This document shows positions 16,108 to 22,595 of a stretch of 31,764 bases of DNA, piece after piece. A model generated the notes under the pieces. That model saw only the letters and a list, made by a program, of their open reading frames with translations, made no database searches and had not been told where the DNA came from. The stretch is from a virus. The stretch's first letter is position 1. The number at the start of each line of letters is the position of its first letter. A program made the translations under genes and the position numbers. The stretch is taken from positions 261 through 32,024 of the IMG/VR virus record IMGVR_UViG_3300030116_002611; one strand, written 5' to 3'.

Positions 16108-16129
16108 TATCCGAATATTTGAATTAGTT
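16105..16129 (-). repeat. direct repeat copy 1 (translation-start region)
   Basis: This is the partner of 15987-16012. Here the repeat encodes the last residues (KLIQIFG) of the 78-residue membrane protein and the start codon of the 33-residue gene. Confidence 0.55.
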
Positions 16130-16343
16130 TCATTGAAAGAATAAATAACGTAATTAATAAAACTAAATAAATTAGTATTTCTCTTCTTTCGTTTTCTCTC
16201 TGTGTTTTCTTTATTCTTTTGTTTATTATTTCGTTAAACTCTGGTAAATTATAAACCTCAATTTGTTTGCCGTAATGTATCGCAACTTTGTTAGTCTTCA
16301 ATACTTTTATTTCTGTTATCTCTTTATTATAATTGTTATTCAT
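16107..16343 (-). CDS. 78-residue tail-anchored membrane protein
   Basis: The N-terminal two thirds are soluble and basic (MNNNYNKEITEIKVLKTNKV; NKRIKKTQRENERRE). A single hydrophobic helix follows at about residues 57-76 (ILIYLVLLITLFILSMKLIQ), ending near the C-terminus. This is the layout of a small inner-membrane protein. It could take part in superinfection exclusion or host take-over; no family is recognised. Confidence 0.6.
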   Translation of the reverse strand: MNNNYNKEITEIKVLKTNKVAIHYGKQIEVYNLPEFNEIINKRIKKTQRENERREILIYLVLLITLFILSMKLIQIFG

Positions 16344-16374
16344 GTTTAATTGTTTTTATGTTATAGACGCCTAA

Positions 16375-16473
16375 TTACTGATGAATCTCTGCAGAGAAAC
16401 CTATTTCGTTAAGCGTTTCGCTTATTAAAAGCTCTTCAGTATAACTCTTTTTAGAACTGAGAATAAAAGCCAT
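16375..16473 (-). CDS. 32-residue hypothetical protein
   Basis: Starts MAFILSSKKSYTEELLISET and ends GFSAEIHQ. It overlaps the 3' end of the upstream 48-residue gene by 23 bases in another frame. Nothing but frame, start and codon-like composition supports it, so it is tentative. Confidence 0.35.
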   Translation of the reverse strand: MAFILSSKKSYTEELLISETLNEIGFSAEIHQ

Positions 16474-16597
16474 TTAAACCCCATTGAACGATTACAGAAG
16501 CTAAGCCCAGCATAATTACACTAAATGTAATTAATTGAAATTTACTAAAGCTATCTAATTGTTTAAAGTTGTTTACTTGTGTTTTAATTGTTTTCAT
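16451..16597 (-). CDS. 48-residue small membrane protein
   Basis: Starts MKTIKTQVNNFKQLDSFSKF and carries one hydrophobic helix (QLITFSVIMLGLASVIVQWG, residues 21-40). It is the first gene after a promoter-like element at 16631-16662, and a purine-rich leader precedes its ATG. The family is unknown. Confidence 0.5.
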   Translation of the reverse strand: MKTIKTQVNNFKQLDSFSKFQLITFSVIMLGLASVIVQWGLNGFYSQF

Positions 16598-16630
16598 TGT
16601 TTTATTGTTTTTGTTGTTATTATTATAGTG

Positions 16631-16662
16631 TAAATATACACAATTTTGTTAATATACACAAA
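16631..16662 (-). promoter_or_regulatory. Bacteroidota-type promoter
   Basis: Minus-strand TTTG, a 20-base spacer, then TATATTTA (consensus TAnnTTTG, last base off). The spacer end, TTAACAAAATTGTG, is shared with the promoter at 17642-17672. It is positioned 34 bases before the 48-residue membrane protein. Confidence 0.6.
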
Positions 16663-16692
16663 TCTAAATGTTAAAATTTTGTTAAAGAAATG

Positions 16693-17022
16693 TTAAATTC
16701 TTATTGCGTTCGTGTATTGCCATACTCCAGATTTAAATATTGTTGCCTCTCTTCCGTTCCAGGCTTCTCCGTTTAAATACCAAACAAAATTCCTTTGCTT
16801 TATACCCTCATGACCTAAATATGATAATAAACCGTTTAACCTTTCTTTAGTTGTATTACTGAACCAGCCACAATTGTTGACAATTAAATTTTTATCATTA
16901 TCAAAATAAGCAATTAAATTGCCATGCAGGTAAAATTTCCCTGCTGCCGTTATTGTATTGCCTTTACTTAATGGGTAATTATTAAAAAAGGCATTTACTG
17001 TTTGTTTTGTAATTTTTCTCAT
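16693..17022 (-). CDS. DUF8033-like hypothetical protein
   Basis: A 109-residue protein of the type seen in many phages: an N-terminal VNAFFNNYPLSKGNT, a YLHGNLIA segment, NCGWFSNTTKERLNGLL, and a C-terminal FVWYLNGEAWNG. The pattern resembles domain DUF8033 as I recall it; the function is not known. The ATG overlaps the stop of the 56-residue gene upstream (ATGA). It belongs to the accessory operon expressed from the promoter at 17642. Confidence 0.65.
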   Translation of the reverse strand: MRKITKQTVNAFFNNYPLSKGNTITAAGKFYLHGNLIAYFDNDKNLIVNNCGWFSNTTKERLNGLLSYLGHEGIKQRNFVWYLNGEAWNGREATIFKSGVWQYTNAIRI

Positions 17023-17189
17023 TTTGTTGCTTTTATTAATTGATTAATAATTTTATCATATGTTTTTTTAGCGTCTTTGTCACTCAATTCTGTAAGCATT
17101 GACGCAATTAAACAAGATATAATTTGCTTTCTTTCGTATTCATAAAGATTCAAACAAATTTTTATTACTTCTTCTGCTTCTTTTGTCAT
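17019..17189 (-). CDS. 56-residue helical hypothetical protein
   Basis: Starts MTKEAEEVIKICLNLYEYER, has SCLIASMLTELSDKDAKKTY in the middle and ends INQLIKATK. It lies between the 137-residue gene and the DUF8033-like gene, with a four-base ATGA overlap to the latter, so translation is likely. It is all-helical and no family is recognised. Confidence 0.65.
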   Translation of the reverse strand: MTKEAEEVIKICLNLYEYERKQIISCLIASMLTELSDKDAKKTYDKIINQLIKATK

Positions 17190-17200
17190 TGTTTTAATTT

Positions 17201-17614
17201 TTAAAATGGGACTTTGTTTAACTCATTTTCTAGTGTGCTAAGATAATTTAACACTTCATTATCTATTTCATGTAATTCACCAAATGAATTAAATTTATGT
17301 TCTAGGTCATTTACTAAAATATGTGCATAATGATTAAATATAAAATTAACTACAAATTCAGAATTAATATTATCTGTTGGCATTGCTTCCCCTGTCATGT
17401 CCTTATATAATTCACTGGCAAAGCTGATGACATCCCAAACGTTACACCCTGAATCAATTATAAACTGGTTACACCTTGAATAATATATTATTGAATATAT
17501 TTCATCATCAATAATATAATTAAAATCTGTTGCCCCTTCGTAGTCATCAAGCGAATCAATAACGCACTCAATGACATGTTTTCCAAATTGTTTTTCTATG
17601 TTTTCGTAATACAT
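17201..17614 (-). CDS. 137-residue acidic hypothetical protein
   Basis: Starts MYYENIEKQFGKHVIECVID and is strongly acidic (many Asp/Glu, few Lys/Arg), with FNYIIDDEIYSIIYYSRCNQ and NFIFNHYAHILVNDLEHKF. Acidity at this size recalls DNA-mimic proteins, but no anti-restriction family signature is visible, so that is only a possibility. It is the first gene after the best promoter of the window and may be an early or take-over gene. Confidence 0.6.
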   Translation of the reverse strand: MYYENIEKQFGKHVIECVIDSLDDYEGATDFNYIIDDEIYSIIYYSRCNQFIIDSGCNVWDVISFASELYKDMTGEAMPTDNINSEFVVNFIFNHYAHILVNDLEHKFNSFGELHEIDNEVLNYLSTLENELNKVPF

Positions 17615-17641
17615 AATTTTTGTTTTTATTGGTTAATGATA

Positions 17642-17672
17642 CAAATATACACAATTTTGTTAATAAACCAAA
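17642..17672 (-). promoter_or_regulatory. perfect Bacteroidota promoter TTTG-N19-TATATTTG
   Basis: On the minus strand TTTG (17672-17669) is separated by exactly 19 bases from TATATTTG (17649-17642), an exact match to TTTG-N19-TAnnTTTG. It lies 28 bases before the ATG at 17614 and drives the accessory operon 17.6-15.8 kb. This element is also the best evidence for the host phylum. Confidence 0.75.
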
Positions 17673-17705
17673 TAAATATATAATTTTTTTTACACCTATA
17701 ATAAT

Positions 17706-17722
17706 TGCGCGCGCGCGTATAC
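17706..17722. other. alternating purine-pyrimidine GC run
   Basis: T-GCGCGCGCGCG-TATAC: 17 bases of strict alternation, 11 of them GC, in otherwise very AT-rich DNA. Such runs can adopt Z-DNA and contain several GCGC sites. It lies between the repeat array and the promoter at 17642. Confidence 0.7.
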
Positions 17723-17828
17723 AAAAAATATTTTACACTACAAAAATATATTTGATTTTGTTACTGGTTTTTTTTCTGGCTAAAATTGGGGAAAGTTTCG
17801 CAGGGATACAGGCGCAGAGTTAGACCCT

Positions 17829-17928
17829 CATGTTAAACAACCCCCCATGTTAAACAGCCCTCATGTTAAACAATCGTCCCTCCATGTTAAACAATCGACC
17901 CTTCATGTTAAAGGTCCATGTTAAACAA
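17829..17928. repeat. six-copy iteron-like repeat, consensus CATGTTAAACAA
   Basis: Copies begin at 17829, 17846, 17862, 17883, 17904 and 17917. Four are exact CATGTTAAACAA; the second ends CAG and the fifth is truncated at CATGTTAAAGG. The spacers are C/T-rich (CCCCC, CCCT, TCGTCCCTC, TCGACCCTT), making two units of about 21 bases. The array ends two bases before the large terminase stop. It resembles protein-binding iterons; candidates are an origin, a terminase packaging site or an operator. Confidence 0.85.
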
Positions 17929-17929
17929 A

Positions 17930-19144
17930 TCAGCGAATAACATATTTTCCAGAATTTACTCCTTGCACTAAATATTGCAGAGAATATCTGATGGCATCTA
18001 CAAAGTGATTGTATTTATCTATTGGCTTCTGACCTCTCTCGTGCCAGACATAATTATTAAACTCTCTTATTATATTGTGTGAGTTTCTCTCTACTATTAT
18101 CTCATAGTCTTGCATCAAAGCAATACCTGATAAGATACTACCCTTTCTTTTTATAGTTGGTCTAATGTTTAGACCTGTGTTCTTTAATTCTTTTATTAAT
18201 CTAGGTTCAGAACTATCACAGATTATCAAATCTGCCCCACACTCTTTTCTGTTCATAAACGCTATATCTGACGTAGAAAGCCCTGTTTTACCAAAAACCT
18301 CCTTTACATATACTTTTCTTACTTCTCTGTCTACAGACACCTTTACAAGCGTTGTCATGTCCATAGAGAACCCAAAGTCTTGCCCATAGCAAGTTAATTC
18401 TGTTTGTGCAAACTCTCCAACCTTCCAATTTCTAATTATTGTGCCTTCAGCTTTTTCCATCCAACCTCCTAAAATAATATGCTCAAACTTAGAAGGAGTT
18501 CTGCGTTTCATATCCATTATCTGACTTATAAATGAATCTGATAAATTATCTTTGTTGTCTTCATACGTTGTGTGTATGTAGGTTACATCATCTTTATTTC
18601 CATTGTAACCACCTTTTATATTTTTATATAAAAAGAATCTCTGATATATCCAATGCTCTTTTGTAGCTGGATTTAATATCAAAATACATCTGTTTTGTTT
18701 CCCTTGTGTTCTAATCGAGAAGTCAATCTTGTTAAACACATCCTCTTCTAAAAGCTCTTCAGCTTCATCTACAACGAAAGTAGTCACACCATTCAAGGAT
18801 TTAAGAGCTGCAGTTTGATTCCCTGATGAGGTCCTGATACCCTTAAACATTATAGAACTGTTTGTCTTTAAGTTTATTATCTCATCTTTAGTAATTCTAA
18901 AATCACCATGCACATCCATCAAATCAATCTTCTCAATAAACTCAGGAATAATAGAAGTGTTGGCTGATGTTAAAGTATACCTTGTAAATAGAATCTTATG
19001 CCCATGCTCATAGGTTAGATTCAGTAGAAACAAAGCTACACCAAAACTCTTCCCACTACCTCTACCTCCAGTAATCACAAAGTATCTACCCTTTGATTGA
19101 AACAAAGGTATGTATTTACTATGTAGATTTATATTGCTATTCAT
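17930..19144 (-). CDS. terL: terminase large subunit (PBSX/phage-type)
   Basis: Motor ATPase and nuclease that packages DNA into the procapsid through the portal. The 404 residues show Walker A GGRGSGKS (26-33), the SSGNQTAALKSLNGVTTFVV segment leading into Walker B VVDEAEE (124-130), the coupling segment LNPAT (157-161), and nuclease acidic residues in GQDFGFS (D256), IICDSSEP (D310) and YNHFVDAIRYS (D383). The length is typical of the PBSX family. It overlaps the small subunit gene by eight bases. Unlike most phages, no portal gene follows; a six-copy repeat array and small accessory genes come next. Confidence 0.95.
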   Translation of the reverse strand: MNSNINLHSKYIPLFQSKGRYFVITGGRGSGKSFGVALFLLNLTYEHGHKILFTRYTLTSANTSIIPEFIEKIDLMDVHGDFRITKDEIINLKTNSSIMFKGIRTSSGNQTAALKSLNGVTTFVVDEAEELLEEDVFNKIDFSIRTQGKQNRCILILNPATKEHWIYQRFFLYKNIKGGYNGNKDDVTYIHTTYEDNKDNLSDSFISQIMDMKRRTPSKFEHIILGGWMEKAEGTIIRNWKVGEFAQTELTCYGQDFGFSMDMTTLVKVSVDREVRKVYVKEVFGKTGLSTSDIAFMNRKECGADLIICDSSEPRLIKELKNTGLNIRPTIKRKGSILSGIALMQDYEIIVERNSHNIIREFNNYVWHERGQKPIDKYNHFVDAIRYSLQYLVQGVNSGKYVIR

Positions 19145-19535
19145 CTTCTGGAGTTACATCTATGATGTCATCCTCTACTTCAGTTTCCTTATTGTTAAAG
19201 AAGTTTATAACAGGAACTTGTATTTTATTACTCTTAGCAGAATCATTTATACTATCTGATGGTCTACCATAAGCATACTCCATTAGTAGTTTCATGTGAG
19301 TAAAGTTCTTCTTAGCAAGCTCAGCAAGGTGTTTAAACGCCTCTTTCTCGCTTCCAAACACTTCTTTCATAGCACTGGTCGCATAAGAAGAGATACGCTC
19401 TCTCTTGGCTTTATTTTGCCTCGCAGGTTGTAGCTTCTTTATTGTAGATATTGGCTTAGGTGCTAGTCTCTTGTTGTTCTTTCTTCCGTCTGTTCTCTTT
19501 ATTTCTGTAGACCTATTCTTTTTAGCTCTTGACAT
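19137..19535 (-). CDS. putative terminase small subunit
   Basis: A 132-residue protein with a very basic N-terminal half (MSRAKKNRSTEIKRTDGRKN; RQNKAKRERISSYA) suited to DNA binding. A helical segment (AFKHLAELAKKNFTHMKLLM, then EYAYGRPSD) resembles small terminase subunits of Bacteroidota phages. Its acidic tail ends DDIIDVTPEDE. It directly precedes and overlaps the large terminase. The ATG at 19535 is preceded immediately by the CGTTATCATAAT motif; an upstream ATG at 19604 would run through that motif and overlap the previous gene. Confidence 0.65.
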   Translation of the reverse strand: MSRAKKNRSTEIKRTDGRKNNKRLAPKPISTIKKLQPARQNKAKRERISSYATSAMKEVFGSEKEAFKHLAELAKKNFTHMKLLMEYAYGRPSDSINDSAKSNKIQVPVINFFNNKETEVEDDIIDVTPEDE

Positions 19536-19547
19536 ATTATGATAACG
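19536..19547 (-). promoter_or_regulatory. CGTTATCATAAT motif abutting the start codon
   Basis: Fourth copy, differing from the 3947 and 15135 copies at one base, directly before the small terminase ATG. ACAAAAAACA lies 24 bases upstream of CGTT, nearly the same spacing as in the copy at 15135. The upstream gene stops at 19549, so the motif fills almost all the gap. Confidence 0.5.
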
Positions 19548-19548
19548 T

Positions 19549-19767
19549 TTATTTTGTATTATGTTTTTTGTAAAGCTTGTCATGAACATCTGCAATTCCT
19601 TCATGCACAGTCTTTTTATTGTATTTCTCTTGCAATATCGCTCTCTTATTTCCTTTCTCTACAATTATGTTATAAGTCAAATTATCTTTTGTCACAGGAT
19701 ATATGTAGAAATCGTTTGCAATAGCCCACTGTGCAGCTTTCGGACACAATACTTTTATCTTACGCAT
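19549..19767 (-). CDS. 72-residue hypothetical protein
   Basis: Starts MRKIKVLCPKAAQWAIANDF, a small alpha/beta-like protein with NIIVEKGNKRAILQEKYNKK and a basic C-terminus. It overlaps the preceding DnaA-like gene by eight bases. No family is recognised. The next base block is the regulatory motif of the terminase unit, so this is the last gene of the replication operon. Confidence 0.65.
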   Translation of the reverse strand: MRKIKVLCPKAAQWAIANDFYIYPVTKDNLTYNIIVEKGNKRAILQEKYNKKTVHEGIADVHDKLYKKHNTK

Positions 19768-20209
19768 AGTTTTTTATTATGTCAACCATTGCCTTTACTC
19801 TAATCTTAGCACTATCTATATGTTTTTTAGGTATCTCTCTTACAATGCTAACAAGCTCCTCATGCTCATCATATGTTTTTAACTTTAATAGTTTTTCATA
19901 TTCATTACGCAATGCATAATAATTTTCTTTCAAGTAGTTTACATCATCTTCACTCTTAATCTTATTATATATTTCATATAACAAAGGCTCCTCTCTTTGA
20001 ATCACAGGAAATACATTGTTAATAGCATGTAAAACTGTAGCATGATTCACTTCTAAAGTATCAGCAATCCTTTGTAATGTAAATGTTGTCTTCTCTTTAC
20101 ACAGCTTAAAATAAATTGCTCTTGCATATACTAATTGTCTATTCCTACTTTTGACAGATAAGTCTTGTGATGTAGCTTCTTCAACTTCCTTTCTTATTTT
20201 CTTTATCAT
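19760..20209 (-). CDS. DnaA domain IV-like DNA-binding protein
   Basis: A 149-residue protein. Residues 20-70 resemble the DnaA C-terminal DNA-binding domain: SRNRQLVYARAIYFKLCKEK, then a helix-turn-helix with TLQRIADTLEVNHATVLHAI. The NHATVLHAI segment parallels the DHTTVLHA signature of DnaA that contacts DnaA boxes. The rest is helical and charged, and no AAA+ domain is present. It may bind DNA at an origin or act as a transcription regulator. It lies just before the terminase genes. Confident in the domain, not in the role. Confidence 0.75.
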   Translation of the reverse strand: MIKKIRKEVEEATSQDLSVKSRNRQLVYARAIYFKLCKEKTTFTLQRIADTLEVNHATVLHAINNVFPVIQREEPLLYEIYNKIKSEDDVNYLKENYYALRNEYEKLLKLKTYDEHEELVSIVREIPKKHIDSAKIRVKAMVDIIKNYA

Positions 20210-20453
20210 CTTTTATAAATTTTATATTATTTTTTATTTTATCCTCACCATACATTTTTGCTAAATCTACTGACAAGTTAAACTTGTATACTTCTAATGC
20301 TTGATGTATACCAGCACACTCATAAAACATTTCCCTCTGCTCGTATTCTTTCAATATTACTAATATCTCCTCAACACTCGTTCCTCTCTCTAACTCATAA
20401 GTTGTCAAAGCAAAATACTCTGCAATCTTAGAACTAGATAAATCATCCTTCAT
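20181..20453 (-). CDS. 90-residue hypothetical protein
   Basis: A helical acidic protein (MKDDLSSSKIAEYFALTTYE) with a basic C-terminal tail (KNNIKFIKDDKENKKGS). It overlaps the DnaA-like gene by 29 bases and the exonuclease gene by four (ATGA), so it is in the replication operon. No domain is recognised. Confidence 0.6.
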   Translation of the reverse strand: MKDDLSSSKIAEYFALTTYELERGTSVEEILVILKEYEQREMFYECAGIHQALEVYKFNLSVDLAKMYGEDKIKNNIKFIKDDKENKKGS

Positions 20454-21136
20454 TCTGTTCTTAGTCTAAGTAAATTATAACATTGTATATATTTTAATCT
20501 TGCTTTTTGTTTATATATTTTTCTAAATAACTCATATACTTTTTTAGTAAATTGATAATGCGTGACGCAATCTTTTAACAATTTGTTAGCATACTTTTTA
20601 CCATAACCTTTACAGTAATTTACATTATCAATAGTGTCACCTACAATCATTTGTGTGTAGAAGTTTTGTAATGCCTCTACTTCTGTTATATCATACATGC
20701 ACTGATGATTGTAATGATAGTTATATATTAAAGCTGGTAGTTGCATGTAGTCTTTGTCTAACGCTAAGATAATTACATTATCTCTACCTTTTTCTTGTGT
20801 CAGATGTTTCCAATACCTGGCAACTAAGTCATCTGTTTCTACACCACAAGTCTTTACACCATCATATTTATCTGTTACATAATTATGTAATTCCTTTAAT
20901 ATATTAGGAAGCTCACTACCCTTCCTGTTTGCTTTATAGTTATCATCTAATAGTTTGCGAAAATTTCCAGCACTATTATTAAAAGTAATAACTGTATCAA
21001 TATCATAATGACCATACAGAGTTGTTAATATGTTATCAAATGAATTGTCATATTCAATCTTAGCTTGTTCTAAATCATCTTGTGCTTTAAAACAAGAAGC
21101 CCATACTAAACTATCTGCATCAAATAAGACTATCAT
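20450..21136 (-). CDS. 5'-3' exonuclease (FEN/PIN-like)
   Basis: A 228-residue nuclease expected to remove 5' ends, RNA primers or flaps during phage replication and recombination. Acidic metal-binding residues lie in the family order: FDADS (D6, D8), VETDDLVA (E100, D102, D103), ALDKDYMQL (D127, D129) and GDTIDNV (D167, D170). A helix-hairpin-like DNA-binding segment GYGKKYANKLL follows. The layout fits phage T7 gp6-type and T5-type exonucleases. It overlaps the gene upstream by 17 bases. Confidence 0.85.
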   Translation of the reverse strand: MIVLFDADSLVWASCFKAQDDLEQAKIEYDNSFDNILTTLYGHYDIDTVITFNNSAGNFRKLLDDNYKANRKGSELPNILKELHNYVTDKYDGVKTCGVETDDLVARYWKHLTQEKGRDNVIILALDKDYMQLPALIYNYHYNHQCMYDITEVEALQNFYTQMIVGDTIDNVNYCKGYGKKYANKLLKDCVTHYQFTKKVYELFRKIYKQKARLKYIQCYNLLRLRTE

Positions 21137-21359
21137 ATTGCTCCTCTTCTTCCTTCATTCGCTCTACAGCTTTCTCTTCTAAATCATTCAAGGTGTCTTC
21201 GTCTAGTAAATCTATTATATCTTGCTTGCCACAATACACAGAATAAATATGAAACTCTGTAGGTTCTGGTGCATCTATATAAGTTCCTTCACATCCCTCA
21301 AAGTATTGACCTCTTAATACTAATGTGATGTTGTCATAAATTACTGTTATTTCTCTCAT
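21120..21359 (-). CDS. 79-residue acidic conserved phage-type protein
   Basis: Starts MREITVIYDNITLVLRGQYF and has GCEGTYIDAPEPTEFHIYSV, then an acidic helix ending EEEEQYDSLI. Small acidic proteins of this type are common in replication modules of phages. It is the first gene after a possible promoter at 21387-21418. The function is unknown. Confidence 0.6.
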   Translation of the reverse strand: MREITVIYDNITLVLRGQYFEGCEGTYIDAPEPTEFHIYSVYCGKQDIIDLLDEDTLNDLEEKAVERMKEEEEQYDSLI

Positions 21360-21386
21360 TGTTTATTATCTTTATTGTTAATAAGT

Positions 21387-21418
21387 GCAATATATAAACA
21401 ATTTTCTTAATTACCAAA
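21387..21418 (-). promoter_or_regulatory. weak Bacteroidota-type promoter
   Basis: Minus-strand TTTG, a 20-base spacer ending AAAATTGTTTA, then TATATTGC. The spacer resembles those at 17650 and 16640, but the -7 box deviates at two positions in the same way as the element at 26131. It overlaps the end of the DUF5664-like gene. Confidence 0.4.
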
Positions 21419-21742
21419 CGTTTCTAATTCTTTTTGCAGGTTAGCTAAAGCACGCCATGCAACCTTTGCACTATGCCTTACGCCATCAGTATCTATCTTA
21501 CCAGCTTCCATTAGGTGTCTTGTTAAAGCATCTAGGTCATCTCTGCTTTTATCTCTATCCCAGAACACGCCTTGGTCTGGATGGTGTTGCTTACTTCCAA
21601 TGTAACTTACTCTAGCTATCTCTGCTATCGCATCAGGAAAGTATTTAATTACTCCAGTATAAATAGGAATCTTTTTTCTCTCTTGACTATTCGTTGGTAA
21701 ACTACCAAACTCTTCTTCGTATGCTCTTCTACTATCACTCAT
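21407..21742 (-). CDS. DUF5664-like (dATP/dGTP diphosphohydrolase-like N-terminal domain)
   Basis: A 111-residue protein with the family core: KIPIYTGVIKYFPDAIAEIA, YIGSKQHHPDQGVFWDRDKS, then DDLDALTRHLMEAGKIDTDG and VAWRALANLQKELE. Pfam names this domain a dATP/dGTP diphosphohydrolase N-terminal domain, to my recollection. It would act on nucleotide pools during replication. Nearby genes are an exonuclease and a metallophosphoesterase. The domain assignment is strong on pattern; the activity is not demonstrated. Confidence 0.75.
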   Translation of the reverse strand: MSDSRRAYEEEFGSLPTNSQERKKIPIYTGVIKYFPDAIAEIARVSYIGSKQHHPDQGVFWDRDKSRDDLDALTRHLMEAGKIDTDGVRHSAKVAWRALANLQKELETFGN

Positions 21743-21884
21743 TTGTTTCTTCTTTTATTAATATCTTTTCTAGTTTCTCTATCCTTTCTCCAAAGGCTAC
21801 ATTTGTTAAATACATTTGTGTAAGCACCTTTTCCATCCTACCCATTCTTTGTGCAATGGTATGTTTCTTATCTTTTAGTTTCAT
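21735..21884 (-). CDS. 49-residue coiled-coil protein
   Basis: Starts MKLKDKKHTIAQRMGRMEKV and ends IEKLEKILIKEETNE, a single amphipathic helix with heptad-like hydrophobics. The ATG overlaps the metallophosphoesterase stop (ATGA) and its end overlaps the DUF5664-like start by eight bases. Confidence 0.6.
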   Translation of the reverse strand: MKLKDKKHTIAQRMGRMEKVLTQMYLTNVAFGERIEKLEKILIKEETNE

Positions 21885-22594
21885 AAATCCATTAATTCAT
21901 TAACAACTGTATGTCCTCCAAATACTACTGCACAACCTATAGCTGGTTTCTTTCCTGCCTTAGCATAAGCAAACGCATACTTCTCATGGTCTATGCCACA
22001 ACCTACTTGTGTAGCAAATACTTTAAACTTAGCACCAACACACCATTCACTATAACATTGTGTATGCAGGTGTCCTTGCACTGTAGACATCATATCTCCT
22101 TTAGCTTTTGTTCTAGCTGTTCCCCCTTCTCCATGTATGTATTGCACATTGTCTACAACTAATCTTTCTATAAAGGTCCAGTTAGGTGTGTTCAACACAT
22201 CAGAGTAATCTCTTATCCATCTACTAGGTATACCTCCTGTCTGTGCCTTCCTTGCTATAATTCTATCGTGATTCCCTATAATCACATGAGCTTTAGGAAA
22301 CGCATGATACCATCTAGCTATCCTATCTATAGCTATATCTAATTCATCTCCACCACCTAAACCATCTGCATCTGTCTCATGATAACTAGAATAATGATTG
22401 TCTATGACATCTCCTATAAATATTACTTTGTTGCAATTATATTTAGAATAAATATCTTTGCAGAACTTAAGGTAATTGTCTAAGCAAAAAGGCTCATGCA
22501 AATCTCCTATAACTAAAACTCTTGTTTCTCTTTTAGTTAAATTTAAAAATGCTTTGAGCTTATTGCCCTTTAGTCTTGGTCGAAAATCTTTCAT
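21881..22594 (-). CDS. calcineurin-like metallophosphoesterase
   Basis: A 237-residue hydrolase with all five dimetal motifs: GDLHEP (D31, H33), GDVIDNH (D62), GNHD (N108, H109), YIHGEGG (H154) and GHLHTQ (H175, H177). Such phage enzymes act on nucleic acids or nucleotides; the substrate cannot be told from sequence. It sits between the Cys-containing gene and the small coiled-coil gene in the replication operon. Confidence 0.9.
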   Translation of the reverse strand: MKDFRPRLKGNKLKAFLNLTKRETRVLVIGDLHEPFCLDNYLKFCKDIYSKYNCNKVIFIGDVIDNHYSSYHETDADGLGGGDELDIAIDRIARWYHAFPKAHVIIGNHDRIIARKAQTGGIPSRWIRDYSDVLNTPNWTFIERLVVDNVQYIHGEGGTARTKAKGDMMSTVQGHLHTQCYSEWCVGAKFKVFATQVGCGIDHEKYAFAYAKAGKKPAIGCAVVFGGHTVVNELMDL

Positions 22595-22595
22595 T

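Noticed and set aside
17829-17928. CRISPR array
   Set aside because: Repeats of 12 bases with 1-9 base spacers are far too short and irregular, and no cas gene is present; iteron-like repeats fit better.
19536-19604. Upstream ATG at 19604 for the small terminase
   Set aside because: It would translate through the CGTTATCATAAT motif and overlap the preceding gene by more than 50 bases, and the added residues look unlike the family N-terminus.
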